From assembly GCA_028023455.1 (NCBI GenBank), contig JAQFVV010000112.1, positions 1,674,001 to 1,738,000 of the forward strand: a DNA stretch of 64,000 bases. The letters run 5' to 3'. Origin of the DNA: Epiperipatus broadwayi. Taxonomy: Eukaryota; Onychophora; Udeonychophora; Euonychophora; Peripatidae. A model generated the notes under the pieces. The model searched no databases and was not told the DNA's origin. It saw only the letters and a list, made by a program, of their open reading frames with translations. Shown here one piece after another: positions 55,101 to 60,575 of the stretch. The number at the start of each line of letters is the position of its first letter. Within the stretch, counting starts at the first letter, position 1. A program made the position numbers and the translations under genes.

Positions 55101-58100
55101 AATATTAATACAGGAATTTCTGCTTCAGCCAGCAAGCCTTCTTTGATGCTCAAATCGGAAGAGTTTTTGTTATCTCGTTTACGTGATTCGAACCCTGTCG
55201 TTGGGAGTGGCAAACCATCTTGGTTTAAAATTAATTTATTACCACTGCAGACAACCTCTGGTTCTGACATGTTTTCCGAAGTGCCTTCTTTATCAAACCT
55301 CCTGGCTTCTTGCTCCCAACTACAATGTCTAAGATACCTTAAAAGTAGATGAAAATAATTTATTGGCAGTTCCTTTTTACATTACTTTGAAGAAAAAAAA
55401 TTCAAAACAATAAATAATTTTGGAGATTTTTTTTTATTTCCCTTCACAAACATTAAAAATTCTTTATTAAAATGCCTAACATCCAACACGAGGCTTTCTC
55501 AACTTATTCTTAATATATGCTTTCAAAAGCACTCTAGAGCTAATTACTGTAAATCTTGAGTAATCAACAAATGCTGGATGGTAGAGCTATAATATTCATA
55601 AGCAATTTGATTGGGTTCAAAACCTTAGGCTTCACCTTTTTTTTAAATTTCAGGCTACTAACTTAAAAACGGAATTAAAGGTGACTCTTGGATGCATGAG
55701 TGTGTTAGTTCTGGCTTTGAATTTTAAGTCATCATTAATGAAAACAAAAATTAGAAGTTGAACTACACATGCAGATATAGAAGTCATTATCATCTAGTAT
55801 TCATTCATTATTCAAAAAATAAATGATTCTACTATAGAATAAAGAGAATAGCTTGAATAAAAGTTCCAATATCAATTTGAAAATCTCCATTTAAGTAGAT
55901 AAGAATGGGACTAATAAAAAACCATGAAAAGTATACTAAGCATTAGTCTGGTCATTCATAATTATCCAAAAATGTGTGCTATAAAATCTGCGTACTTCAA
56001 AAATCATCAGAGAGTGCCAGCAACAACTAGTTATTGGCGGTTTCCCCAAGATCTCATATTACTCAAAAATAACTTTTTTAAAAAAGTCATAATAGTAGCC
56101 ATCAGTGAATATCATGAGTAGTCTCAATACTATGTCAAATTAAAAATAAATAGAATACTTTTAATTGATGCAATAACACAATACTATATTTCTCAACGAC
56201 ACCGGAAATATCAACAAAAGTGAAAATTACATTATATTACTATCAATCATATTAATCTGCCCTGCATGGTTTAATTCAGTGGTAGTGGCAGACTTCGAAA
56301 ATCAAAGTCAATGAAAAGTGGCACTAGTCAAATAATTCATTCTCCAACCTCTTATAAATTCCCGAACAATAAACCATTTGATTATTTTCTTTAATATTAT
56401 TCTGACCAATCCGGACTGTCTGGAAATTCGTTTAGTCTCAACTAAGATAGCTAGATAAACTATTTCTTGGCCAATAATGATTAATTAGTAGAGTTGTCTA
56501 TGGATCAGCTAACTATAAAAACCCTAAACTTCCTTGGAAGACATCCAGCTTTCTTAAACTCCACCCATCATTTGGGACATGACAATAAATGCATTAACTT
56601 CTGCACCATGAGCCCATTTTCCAAGAATATTATATTATGTTTAGAAGGCCCCTCAAGGTGCAGAGACAAATTCATGACCTGGTTTCAAATCCTGAATGAA
56701 TTCCAAAAATTTATCAGCTAGAACTAAACATTTTCAGGTAATTTGAGAATTTTTTTTACCCCCAAGCAGACAACTTTAGCTGAACAGATACACCTGTCAA
56801 TAATAATTAATATATGGTTAATGCAATTTGCAGTTGGGAGGATAAAGTAAAAAAGGCAGCATAAAATCAGTATTTGACAAGCCTGAAATGTAGTATTTAT
56901 TTCTCAAGTATTCCTTATATTTGTGGGAAAATGCAGTAAAGATCTTAATCCTTAAGTGAATTATTTAAGATTTTTTATTTTATCAATATGCATTTAGAAA
57001 ACAATGTATGGATGAATCCCCATTGTTTCAAATACAATTACAGTTGTCTACATATCTACAATTTCTTCTGCTATAGTTTCAGCAACCAGTGATCTGGAAG
57101 GTATTAAATAAAAAATTAAAAATTTAGAAATTTGTAAATTTGAATTCAACGATTTCTCATGAGCACTCGCCTGCATAAACATTCGCATTAAATATTCTTT
57201 TGTCTAGAACTCCACTAAATTATGTGTTTGCAAACACAGTGAAAAAATTACAGTATTTTAAAATCCTAATACAGCTGCTATAAGTTATTAAATAAAAAAT
57301 TTTGTTAAATCGATTGTAATGCATCAAGTTAACAATGATGGGAACTGTATATGATAAAACAAAAATGATTTAGTAATGAAAAAACAAAAATAAATCCTAT
57401 ACTAAGCAAACACAACCGCACATATACTAACTCAGTACGTACATATGGGAATGTTGCTCTTACAATTTATAACTGAACTCTCTTTTTCACTTCTGCATTA
57501 TTCAATATTTGTATTATTTTTGTTATCTTAGGATGGACAATTTTTAAATTAAATTTTATCATAGATATGTCTATAGTATATATAGTTAAATAAAACAAAT
57601 AACTCCTTTATTTTTCTTTTAAAATTGGCTCATTAAATCTACGATATAAAAATTCTCATTCATGTATTCATTATCATTTCTTTATTTACAAATCATATTC
57701 ATTCTATGAACAATTTTATCTACACCCATACATATCTTCATCATTACCAATGATTTTTTTTTTTTATTCTCTCTTTTCTGGGTAATTGTAATATTCATAT
57801 AAATGTTCTGGACATTCATACAGAAAAGATAGTCTATACAATTTAAATTTATCTTTTATTAATGCTTAGCATATTTCCAATATATAACATATCAAAATCA
57901 TAGCAATCTCACTTTTTTAATAATGCTAAATTTAAATTATATAAACAAATAACCAAAATATTTATGTGAATGTGTTTATCATTCTAAAATTCTATTAATG
58001 ATTCGGCCATATTCTATGGTAATTTTCTGCCTTATTTCCAACTATTCCCACAAATATACATTTAGGATTTATAAAATATACAAAGATTTAAAAATTATAA

Positions 58101-58375
58101 ATACATAACTTTACTAAACATTTATACATCAATACATATTTATAATTTATGTTTTCAAAAATGATTTTCATAATTAACTAAACTGCTGTCAGAACGGTGA
58201 TGGTAGTGGTGGTGATGACAATCATAGTCAGATGAATTAATCAAGGTAAACACTTTATACTCTATAAAAATATTTCATACCTGTGTTTGCTTAAAATGCG
58301 TTCGCCTTCATGTGTAAAATTTTGTTTACTAAAAGTAAGACCACCTCGAGATAAAACACCTTTTCCAAAATAACC
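19102..58375 (-). CDS. TSEN2: tRNA-splicing endonuclease subunit Sen2 (TSEN2), spliced, 5' end off window
   Basis: Catalytic subunit of the nuclear tRNA-splicing endonuclease, which cuts intron-bearing pre-tRNAs at the 5' splice site. Seven exons were assembled by eye: 58375-58281, 55337-55010, 52325-52266, 50343-50208, 36180-36020, 26913-26824, 19164-19102. Every junction is GT/AG and the phases agree throughout, ending in TGA. The order of recognisable blocks is GYFGKG near the N-terminus, an acidic variable linker, a Sen N-terminal-like block, [12 protein letters not shown], the core [15 protein letters not shown], and a C-terminal strand ending in an RRW motif. From family knowledge the catalytic residues are the Tyr of LYKDG, the His of FYHG (8 residues later) and the Lys closing the 36 kb exon. 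All three are present. Introns are 2943, 2684, 1922, 14027, 9106 and 7659 bp and full of transposon remains. The N-terminal segment before GYFGKG was not found and probably lies beyond 64000. Confidence 0.93.
19365..19590 (+). repeat. Repeat family H copy
   Basis: GTCCCAGTGAAAAATGACTG, then AGCTGCTTGAA and ATCTCTAAACC, recurs at 28683-28790, 34970-35215 and (inverted) 35290-35510. Interspersed repeat of unknown class, within the last TSEN2 intron. Confidence 0.6.
20100..20770. other. AT-rich intron with a family I scrap
   Basis: AGGCTATAACCTATATCAAA with GCACCTCGAA (20129-20162) resembles the left end of the palindrome at 40868. Nothing else recognised. Confidence 0.35.
20800..22445. repeat. 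~90-bp tandem units flanking and hosting element F
   Basis: GATGAGATTATTTTGCTTTG with CACCACTTAAGATTTAATAA occurs left of element F (20815-20880) and right of it (22240-22305), then again more divergently to about 22400. Element F therefore appears to sit within a short tandem array. Confidence 0.6.
20882..22207. mobile_element. Element F: non-autonomous TIR element
   Basis: Inverted termini AAATGGTAGTCGTCGA and AAATGGTTGTCGTCGA (minus strand at 22207), each followed by TAGAC[AG]CC and, about 15 bases on, TGATGG[CT]GTT. The interior has repeated GATTCAATA and poly-T blocks (21040-21430) and no transposase. No confident target-site duplication. Confidence 0.65.
22915..24530. mobile_element. 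Element G: Tc1/mariner-pogo-like MITE with TA target site
   Basis: Ends CACCTTTACTCCGCTTAGCG and, inverted, CACCTTTACCCCGCTTAGCG, each flanked directly by TA (22913-22914; 24531-24532), as expected for Tc1/mariner and pogo insertions. The subterminal sequence (AGCTCATCGTTAAGC near 22955; ATCGCTAAGTAGACAATCG at 24493) is of the kind seen in pogo/Tigger MITEs. No transposase frame found. It carries the family D inverted pair inside. Confidence 0.7.
23825..24145. repeat. Family D inverted pair inside element G
   Basis: An inverted copy at 23825-23937 and a direct copy at 24018-24145 share GTTGAAACG, AGTATTGAGATAAGAAAA and AAAAGGATTTTTAATTTG blocks. GTTGAAACGTTGGAG resembles the 3' tail of some Penelope-like or non-LTR elements, but this is similarity of style only. 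Confidence 0.65.
24531..25330. other. Short ORF with locally duplicated words, function unknown
   Basis: An 80-codon plus-strand ORF (24871-25113) is preceded by related sequence: TTATGGGATAATCTTAA-like words at 24728 and 24934, and GCCATTTTAAAATCAGTA at 24838 and 24976. It may be a decayed duplicated coding unit from an unidentified element. I recognise no domain. Confidence 0.25.
25335..25865. repeat. Inverted repeat with hammerhead-like cores
   Basis: Arms 25335-25450 and 25685-25790 are inverted copies ending in TATACACTTCAATG / CATTGAAGTGTATA. A 60-bp segment (ATATGAAGATATGCAAAAAA and following) is repeated directly at 25468 and 25820. The direct arm has CTGATGA at 25707-25713, a 5-bp stem GACTG/CAGTC, then AAAAC. 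The inverted arm has CTGGTGA, an ACTG/CAGT stem, then GAAAC (minus, 25421-25394). Confidence 0.65.
25866..26823. other. No recognised feature (TSEN2 intron)
   Basis: AT-rich. The small ORFs at 25926-26126 and 26368-26565 have no motif. Confidence 0.3.
26824..26913 (-). CDS. TSEN2: TSEN2 exon: C-terminal strand region
   Basis: Exactly 30 codons between a TTGGTAG acceptor and a CAG/GTATTT donor, phase 0 on both sides. The product begins [12 protein letters not shown] and ends CIPEFRVQ, equivalent to the vertebrate segment that starts ELMLCYLIKPS and ends RIKVQ. Confidence 0.92.
26914..28682. other. No recognised feature (TSEN2 intron)
   Basis: AT-rich unique-looking sequence. Short mutually antisense ORFs around 27900-28100 look coincidental. 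Confidence 0.3.
28683..28790 (+). repeat. Repeat family H copy
   Basis: GTCCCAGTGAAGAGATGACT, then AAACTGCCATCTCTGAATCA and ATAATTTAGCTATT, matches the copies at 19365 and 34970. Confidence 0.6.
28791..30367. other. No recognised feature (TSEN2 intron)
   Basis: AT-rich; short (CA)n/(TA)n tract near 29458. No coding signal. Confidence 0.3.
30368..30620 (+). repeat. Repeat family A copy
   Basis: ACCACTAAACATCATGGGAA, AGTGCAAGCCAGAGTAATCA and GATCTAATGCAATCCTCCAA match the cluster at 4366-5712. The AGACTAGTTTCTGG segment is deleted here. Confidence 0.7.
31383..31920 (+). promoter_or_regulatory. Promoter-like, GC-richer stretch with TATA box and 40-bp tandem repeat
   Basis: TGTAACGCTCCAGGGCAG (31384) precedes CTATAAAAAGG (31419-31429), a canonical TATA sequence. 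About 20 bases on begins a 40-bp repeat (ATTCTGGTCATTTGCTGATG at 31450, 31490, and a variant at 31530). The following ~200 bp are GC-richer with an open frame (31704-31904) lacking known motifs and a CAGAG/GTAACC donor-like site near 31890. TGTAACG is a common LTR start, so this may be a decayed LTR or a 5' leader; not a confirmed promoter. Confidence 0.3.
32560..32770. other. CpG-rich island in AT-rich intron, unassigned
   Basis: About 200 bp with many CpGs (CGCAGTCGTCACCCAGTCGC near 32683, CGGGTTAGCGGCGAGCTGCC near 32735) in an otherwise very AT-rich intron. No ORF of note. It could be an LTR remnant or an unmethylated regulatory element. Confidence 0.3.
33360..33593 (+). repeat. Possible LTR 3' end joined to family A
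   Basis: GTAGGTGGCGCTGTG (33434) lies upstream of TTAGTATATC, AGTTTCGTG, and ACAATAAATATGAACTCACT (33561). It then ends CTATACA before TTTTGGTATCTTTGG. The AATAAA, CA end and TGG-initiated primer-site-like run suggest the U3-R-U5 end of an LTR. The 5' limit is unknown and no partner LTR was found. Confidence 0.3.
33594..33996. repeat. Repeat family A, direct and inverted halves
   Basis: A direct part (33594-33784) corresponds to the CATTTTGGTGTC...GCCAGAGTAATCAATG part of the 5.0 kb unit. From 33785 an inverted copy follows (GGAGGACTGCATTAGATCCT, AAACTAGTCTGGGGATATTA, ATTGATTACTCTGGCTTGCA). Confidence 0.7.
33997..34969. other. AT-rich intron with homopolymer tracts
   Basis: Contains a run of C at 34146-34159 and A/T runs at about 34090-34110. 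No coding signal. Confidence 0.3.
34970..35510. repeat. Repeat family H, inverted pair
   Basis: A direct copy (CAAGCTGCCTCCAATGCCAT at 34997 to about 35215) faces an inverted one (AGAGATGGGCTGCAGGCAAC near 35431, CTCTTTTCACTGG near 35470). Together they form a hairpin-capable pair in the 14 kb-exon-side intron of TSEN2. Confidence 0.6.
35705..35840 (+). pseudogene. RTE-like retrotransposon C-terminal scrap
   Basis: The plus strand reads [18 protein letters not shown] and then stops. This resembles the WEDEIRKF tail after the reverse transcriptase of RTE-type elements and the similar scrap at 58668. The evidence is short, so the assignment is tentative. Confidence 0.35.
36020..36180 (-). CDS. 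TSEN2: TSEN2 exon: catalytic core
   Basis: The 161 nt (two bases plus 53 codons) run between a TTTTAG acceptor and an AAG/GTAAGA donor. The product starts [17 protein letters not shown]. The Tyr and His spaced by eight residues match the catalytic Tyr and His of Sen2. The exon ends RINERVAK, whose terminal Lys aligns with the catalytic Lys. The segment between His and Lys is a few residues longer than in vertebrates as I recall them ([12 protein letters not shown] region). Confidence 0.95.
36262..36450. repeat. Short inverted repeat beside the TSEN2 catalytic exon
   Basis: CAATACTAGCCAAACAACAA, CATTTTACTAAAAT and TTACACAACC (36297-36342) are repeated inverted as GGTTGTGTAAATATTTTAGT and TTGGCTAGTATTG (36393-36437). 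It lies about 80 bp upstream, in the transcript sense, of the catalytic exon. Confidence 0.65.
36490..37560. other. AT-rich intron with poly-G tract
   Basis: Run of G at about 37219-37230 and A/T homopolymers near 37050-37090. Nothing coding. Confidence 0.3.
37560..38060 (+). other. GC-richer stretch with TATA-like site, unassigned
   Basis: AATATAAAAGTTACATC (37576) is preceded by GGAAATAAACAATGGGAGAG, similar in wording to GGAAATTAACAATAG at 31290. The next 450 bp are GC-richer with scattered CpGs and repeated GTCGG/GTCCGG words (37609-37665). No long ORF. Possibly an LTR or leader of an unidentified retroelement. Confidence 0.22.
38061..40867. other. AT-rich intron, low-complexity
   Basis: Contains a (CT)n tract at 38218-38232, a (TA)n tract at 39638-39653, and a GGTAGGGGTTTGAATTCAGC word near 38396 that resembles a tRNA B box. 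No gene signal. Confidence 0.35.
40868..41455. repeat. Repeat family I: ~590-bp palindrome
   Basis: TTAAATCAGGCTATAACCTT and CTCTACAAATCTAAACGCAA at the left reappear inverted as TTGCGTTTAGATTTGTAGAG and AAGGTTATAGCTTTATTTAA at the right. The inner blocks (TTCTTCACTGATTATGTCCA / TGGACTTAATCAGTGAAGAA) also pair. Centre near 41165. Confidence 0.85.
42799..44097. mobile_element. Element E: pogo-like MITE nested in element P
   Basis: Ends CACCTGGGTCTCGTTTTACG and (minus) CACCTGGGTCTCTTTTTACG, each flanked by TA (42797-42798; 44098-44099). The subterminal word GGTTCCTCAGAAAACACG is typical of Tc1/mariner-pogo MITE ends. It shares the TA-CACCT terminus with element G. It contains a family A scrap at 43612-43668. 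It inserted after element P, since it lies within it. Confidence 0.75.
43612..43668 (-). repeat. Repeat family A scrap
   Basis: CTCACTGAAGAGACCCATAG, then GGTCTGGGGATGG, matches the inverted family A units (CTCACTGACAAAGGCCATAA at 5570). It lies within element E. Confidence 0.45.
44172..46091. other. AT-rich intron, possible SINE scrap at left
   Basis: GTGCAGGTTCAAATCTACAC (44251) is B-box-like and may be a SINE relic. Short ORFs at 44461-44646 and 44942-45136 show no motif. Poly-A runs near 44925 and 45310. Confidence 0.3.
46092..46200 (-). repeat. Repeat family A scrap
   Basis: CTCATTGATGAAAACCATAA, AAAGTAGTCTGGGATATTTA and ATCTGGCATCTATTAATTAC follow the order of the inverted units at 5478 and 33785. 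Confidence 0.6.
46510..46925. repeat. Diverged family I copy with flanking direct repeat
   Basis: AACCTCTACAAGTCTTAAAC, GAGAGCGTGAATCTATTCAA, CTCGCGAAATCTTTCGATTT correspond to words in the palindrome at 40868. TATTTAAACGCACATTGATT occurs at both sides (46525 and 46838). Confidence 0.5.
47002..48083 (-). pseudogene. Penelope-like element: RT with YVDD and GIY-YIG endonuclease, frameshifted
   Basis: Minus strand. [18 protein letters not shown] (RT motif B) lies near 48030-47975. YVDD lies at 47883-47872. Then follow [26 protein letters not shown] and a Cys-poor linker. After a frameshift near 47310 comes [20 protein letters not shown], the GIY-YIG nuclease block. After another shift, [14 protein letters not shown] and DSWDLS end at a TGA (47004-47002). 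Two in-frame stops near 47950 and the frameshifts make it inactive, but the whole RT-to-nuclease order is legible. Its 5' part continues at 48780 across a solo LTR insertion. Confidence 0.8.
48089..48774. mobile_element. Solo LTR, 686 bp, with exact 5-bp target duplication
   Basis: The sequence starts TGTCATATCTG and ends CCAAACACAACA (5'-TG...CA-3') and is flanked on both sides by TTTAC (48084-48088; 48775-48779). The two flanks resume one Penelope-like reading frame that is continuous in the neighbouring copy at 49060, so the empty site is known by comparison. Inside are TATAAAA (48256) and AATAAA (48341). No internal coding region, so it is an LTR left by recombination. Lineage unknown. 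Confidence 0.8.
48780..48960 (-). pseudogene. 5' part of the split Penelope-like RT
   Basis: Minus strand: [20 protein letters not shown], then [16 protein letters not shown] (RT motif A region), ending in a segment that runs up to the TTTAC target site. It joins the 47002-48083 piece once the LTR is set aside. Confidence 0.7.
48961..49580 (+). pseudogene. Second Penelope-like RT fragment, opposite orientation
   Basis: Plus strand: [12 protein letters not shown] (motif A), ... YYKMSK (about 49150), then an open stretch (49348-49575) reading [20 protein letters not shown] and ITRNN. It is highly similar to the minus copy but diverges head-to-head from it at about 48960 and stops before the endonuclease. 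The motif B-C segment contains stops and frameshifts; YVDD is lost. Confidence 0.75.
49581..50207. other. AT-rich intron with family A scrap
   Basis: GGCAAAACTTTCCATACAGT (49686) matches part of family A (30432). Otherwise nothing recognised. Confidence 0.35.
50208..50343 (-). CDS. TSEN2: TSEN2 exon: [12 protein letters not shown] block
   Basis: The 136 nt (45 codons plus one base) lie between a TTTACAG acceptor and a T/GTAAGT donor. The product contains [12 protein letters not shown] and then [17 protein letters not shown], the most diagnostic block of Sen2/Sen34-type endonucleases, and ends KYGTDF. The trailing T joins TG of the next exon as Leu. The next intron is the longest in the gene (14 kb). 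Confidence 0.95.
50344..52265. other. TSEN2 intron, no recognised feature
   Basis: AT-rich. The 51000-52050 part is A-rich on the plus strand, resembling decayed retroelement coding sequence, but no motif can be read. Confidence 0.3.
52266..52325 (-). CDS. TSEN2: TSEN2 exon: [11 protein letters not shown] strand
   Basis: A 60-nt microexon (20 codons, phase 0 on both sides) with a poly-T tract plus TTTAG acceptor and an AAG/GTAAAT donor. It encodes [15 protein letters not shown], equivalent to the FFLVYALGCLSI segment of the Sen N-terminal domain. It fits in phase between the 55.0 and 50.3 kb exons. Confidence 0.88.
52326..53639. other. TSEN2 intron, no recognised feature
   Basis: AT-rich unique-looking DNA left of element K. 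Confidence 0.3.
53640..54201. mobile_element. Element K: 560-bp MITE with CCAAAAATAAGA termini
   Basis: TACCGCATTTCTCCAAAAAT at the left pairs with TATCGTCTTTCCCCAAAAAT (minus) at the right, both continuing AAGA. Subterminal words (AGCCCTAG at 53716; CAAGCCCTAGGATG at 54131) are also shared. ATAAGAC/AAGCCCTAG termini are, from memory, typical of a MITE family widespread in animals. Small ORFs inside are chance. Confidence 0.7.
54202..55009. other. TSEN2 intron, no recognised feature
   Basis: AT-rich sequence between element K and the TSEN2 linker exon. Confidence 0.3.
55010..55337 (-). CDS. TSEN2: TSEN2 exon: variable linker and start of Sen N-terminal region
   Basis: This 328-nt exon (one base plus 109 codons) is open throughout. 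It begins [14 protein letters not shown], passes through a low-conservation acidic and Ser-rich linker typical of the middle of TSEN2, and ends with [14 protein letters not shown], matching the family block before the EAFFL strand. The donor GAG/GTTGGT is weaker than consensus, but the phase (0) and the product fit the next exon exactly. The region is somewhat GC-richer than its flanks. Confidence 0.88.
55338..58280. other. TSEN2 intron, no recognised feature
   Basis: About 2.9 kb of AT-rich intron. Short ORFs (55924-56121, 56494-56721) show no motif. I see no repeats shared with other parts of the window. Confidence 0.3.
58281..58375 (-). CDS. TSEN2: TSEN2 exon: GYFGKG block
   Basis: The acceptor TTTTAG precedes GGT TAT TTT; the donor is AG/GTATGA. 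The 95 nt give 31 codons plus two bases. The product starts [12 protein letters not shown], the conserved Sen2 N-terminal block (GYFGKGILSR in vertebrate TSEN2 from memory). The last two bases (AG) join the first G of the next exon as an Arg codon. This is the most 5' exon visible. Confidence 0.9.
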
Positions 58376-58667
58376 CTAAAAAGAAAAAAAAAATCAACAA
58401 AAAATTTACAGCAATCACAAAATAAAATAAAATGCTCATCATTATAATTAATGAAATATTTCACAACTTTAAGCACTAACTTCAGATAAAGTATTATAGT
58501 GATATTATTAATGCCAGAATTCTTCCACATCTGGTTTCTTATTAATTGGTCTACTAAACCTTCAGTTTCTGTTCTGTGGACTGATAAAGCAAGAGATAAT
58601 TGTCATATTAGATATTTTCATATATATATATAGTTCAATAGAGAACAAGCAGGTGTCACTGACATCA

Positions 58668-58935
58668 CTGAAAGAATTAAGAAAATAGAATTAGGCTAGA
58701 CATAATGCTAGAAGAAATGATAATAGACAGACAGTTGAAATCTTAAATTGAACTCCCAAGAAATTTAATAAAAGACCTAGAAAAAGACCCATGTGAAATG
58801 GAAAATGAAATAAGAAAATTTGATGGTGTGATGGAAATAAGGGTGGCTATGGATCAGTGAAACTGAATTAAAACTTGGAGAGATTGTCATCTGGCAATGA
58901 TTTAAAAACGATGAATGGTGGTAATAATATAACTC
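58668..58935 (+). pseudogene. RTE-like retrotransposon 3' coding scrap
   Basis: With stops ignored, the plus strand reads ITERIKKIEL, ILNWTPKKFNKRP-like residues, and KWENEIRKFDGVMEIRVAMD. This is the post-RT tail expected of RTE elements (DEIRKF-type block) and is compatible with the 3' end of the element entering at 61905. Several stops. Confidence 0.55.
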
Positions 58936-59219
58936 ACCAAAAATGGAACAATAATAACTAATTACAATTCATATCTAATTTATATTAAAAATTTCATTTC
59001 TATTATACAGATAATAGTAATAATTTAGTAAAAATTATAATATTTAAAAAACTTAAAAAATAATTTGATTGTAAATAAGGTGGACAAATTCAGTCATCTC
59101 AGTAAAAAATGTGGCAATCAAAATTTTAAGGAAAAGAAACTGGTATTAAATAAAGATGCACCCAAGTTTTGACTTTGTTTTCCAAACTAATAATAGTGGT
59201 CTATTATAAAATATTATAA

Positions 59220-59771
59220 TAATTATTAGAAGGGATTTGAAGTCAGACTTTCAACCTCCCTACAGCTATCCACTCCATCTGATATAATCAATAAACATGA
59301 CCACATCCATGTGAAAAAATAAATGATCTCCAATATACATATTTTGTGGTCAACTAGCACCCATCAGTTGGTCCTGATCATTATCTCTCACACATACATA
59401 TATAATCAGTATTTAGTTTATTGTAAGATAGCAAATCTTCAAACTTAAATAGATAGGCTTCAATCTTCTCCAACCCTCCAAATCTTCAGCCATCCATATT
59501 ATTGAAAATCTGAATGATGGATGGCTGAAGAGTGGGAGGGTGGAGAAGATTGAAGCCTATCCATTAAAGTTTGAAAATTTGCTATATTAATATAAACTGA
59601 GCACTGATTATACAAATGTATGGGAGATGATGATCTGGACCAACTAATGAGTATTGACTGAGCACGAAATACATATATTGGAGATCATTTATCTTTTTCA
59701 CATGTATGTGGTCATGTGTATTTGTTGCATAAGATGGAATGGAAATCTGAGTTCAAATTTCCTTCTAATTA
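59220..59771. mobile_element. Foldback/MITE related to family B
   Basis: Termini TAATTATTAGAAGGGATTTG and (minus) TAATTAGAAGGAAATTTGAA. The whole 550 bp folds back, centred near 59512 (ATGGATGGCTGAAGA around the centre). Inner words (GTTGGTCCTGATCATTATCT at 59366; GGAGATGATGATCTGGACCA at 59622) correspond to words in the family B palindrome (GATTATCATCTCCCACACAT at 6031). Confidence 0.8.
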
Positions 59772-59884
59772 CATTAACTTTAGTATAGAGAATATATTCA
59801 TATTTGAATAATAATTATTGTAAATAATATCTATAAAAAATATTTTATAAAAAATCTTGTAATTAATTTGGTAATACACTAAAA

Positions 59885-60085
59885 ATCAATTTTTTTTTTC
59901 TTTAAGCACAATTTTGGTTGTTATAAGTAATTTGAAATAAAACATGAGGTGTCCATATATTAATTAATTCAATTACTAGTTTTAAAAATAGTGATCAAAT
60001 TAATTTATGGACAGGCAATGCTTTTATTTCAATAAAAATTGTGCTTAAAGATGAAAATTATATTTGGTTTTTAATGCATTAATCA
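59885..60085. repeat. Short inverted repeat
   Basis: TCTTTAAGCACAATTTTGGT (59900) is mirrored by AAAATTGTGCTTAAAGATGA (60034). GTGTCCATATATTAATTAAT pairs loosely with TTAATTTATGGACAGG. MITE-like hairpin of about 200 bp. Confidence 0.6.
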
Positions 60086-60367
60086 TCAAAATAAATAGAA
60101 ATGTTTTTTTATAAAATATTTTTCATATGTATTAGTTTTTACTTTTTGTTATTCTGATATTTTGTAATGGGCTTTTTGTAACTATTCATATTTAAACAAC
60201 ATTACTACATTATCAGTACTTGAAATGAAATCCTTAGTTAAACAATCAAAAGAAATTAATATTTTATCCTTCATTTCTTTTTCTTTCTACTTTAATTAAC
60301 TGTAAATGCTTTTTAACAAATTAGTCAATGAAAAAATATTTCTAAAATATATACCATCATTTATTGC

Positions 60368-60575
60368 ACACCACTGAACTTATTGAACCAATAATCAGTC
60401 CATCAACACTGTAAGACTGGACAACCTCTGAAAACTTGTTGAACCAATATCAATGTGGTTTGATATTCAGCCCACCAACACTGTTATGCTGGACAACCAC
60501 TAAAACTTATTGAAACAATATCAATGTGGTTTGACATTCAGTCCATCAACACTGTTAGATCGGATACTCCTGAAA
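60368..60575. repeat. ~72-bp tandem repeat, 2.5 copies
   Basis: GAACCAATATCAATGTGGTT and CCATCAACACTGTTA-like words recur at about 60441 and 60513, with a shorter copy at 60384. Confidence 0.75.

Noticed and set aside
54995-55352. Plus-strand ORFs over the 55 kb exon
   Set aside because: Antisense shadows of the TSEN2 linker exon; the minus strand fits TSEN2 in phase.
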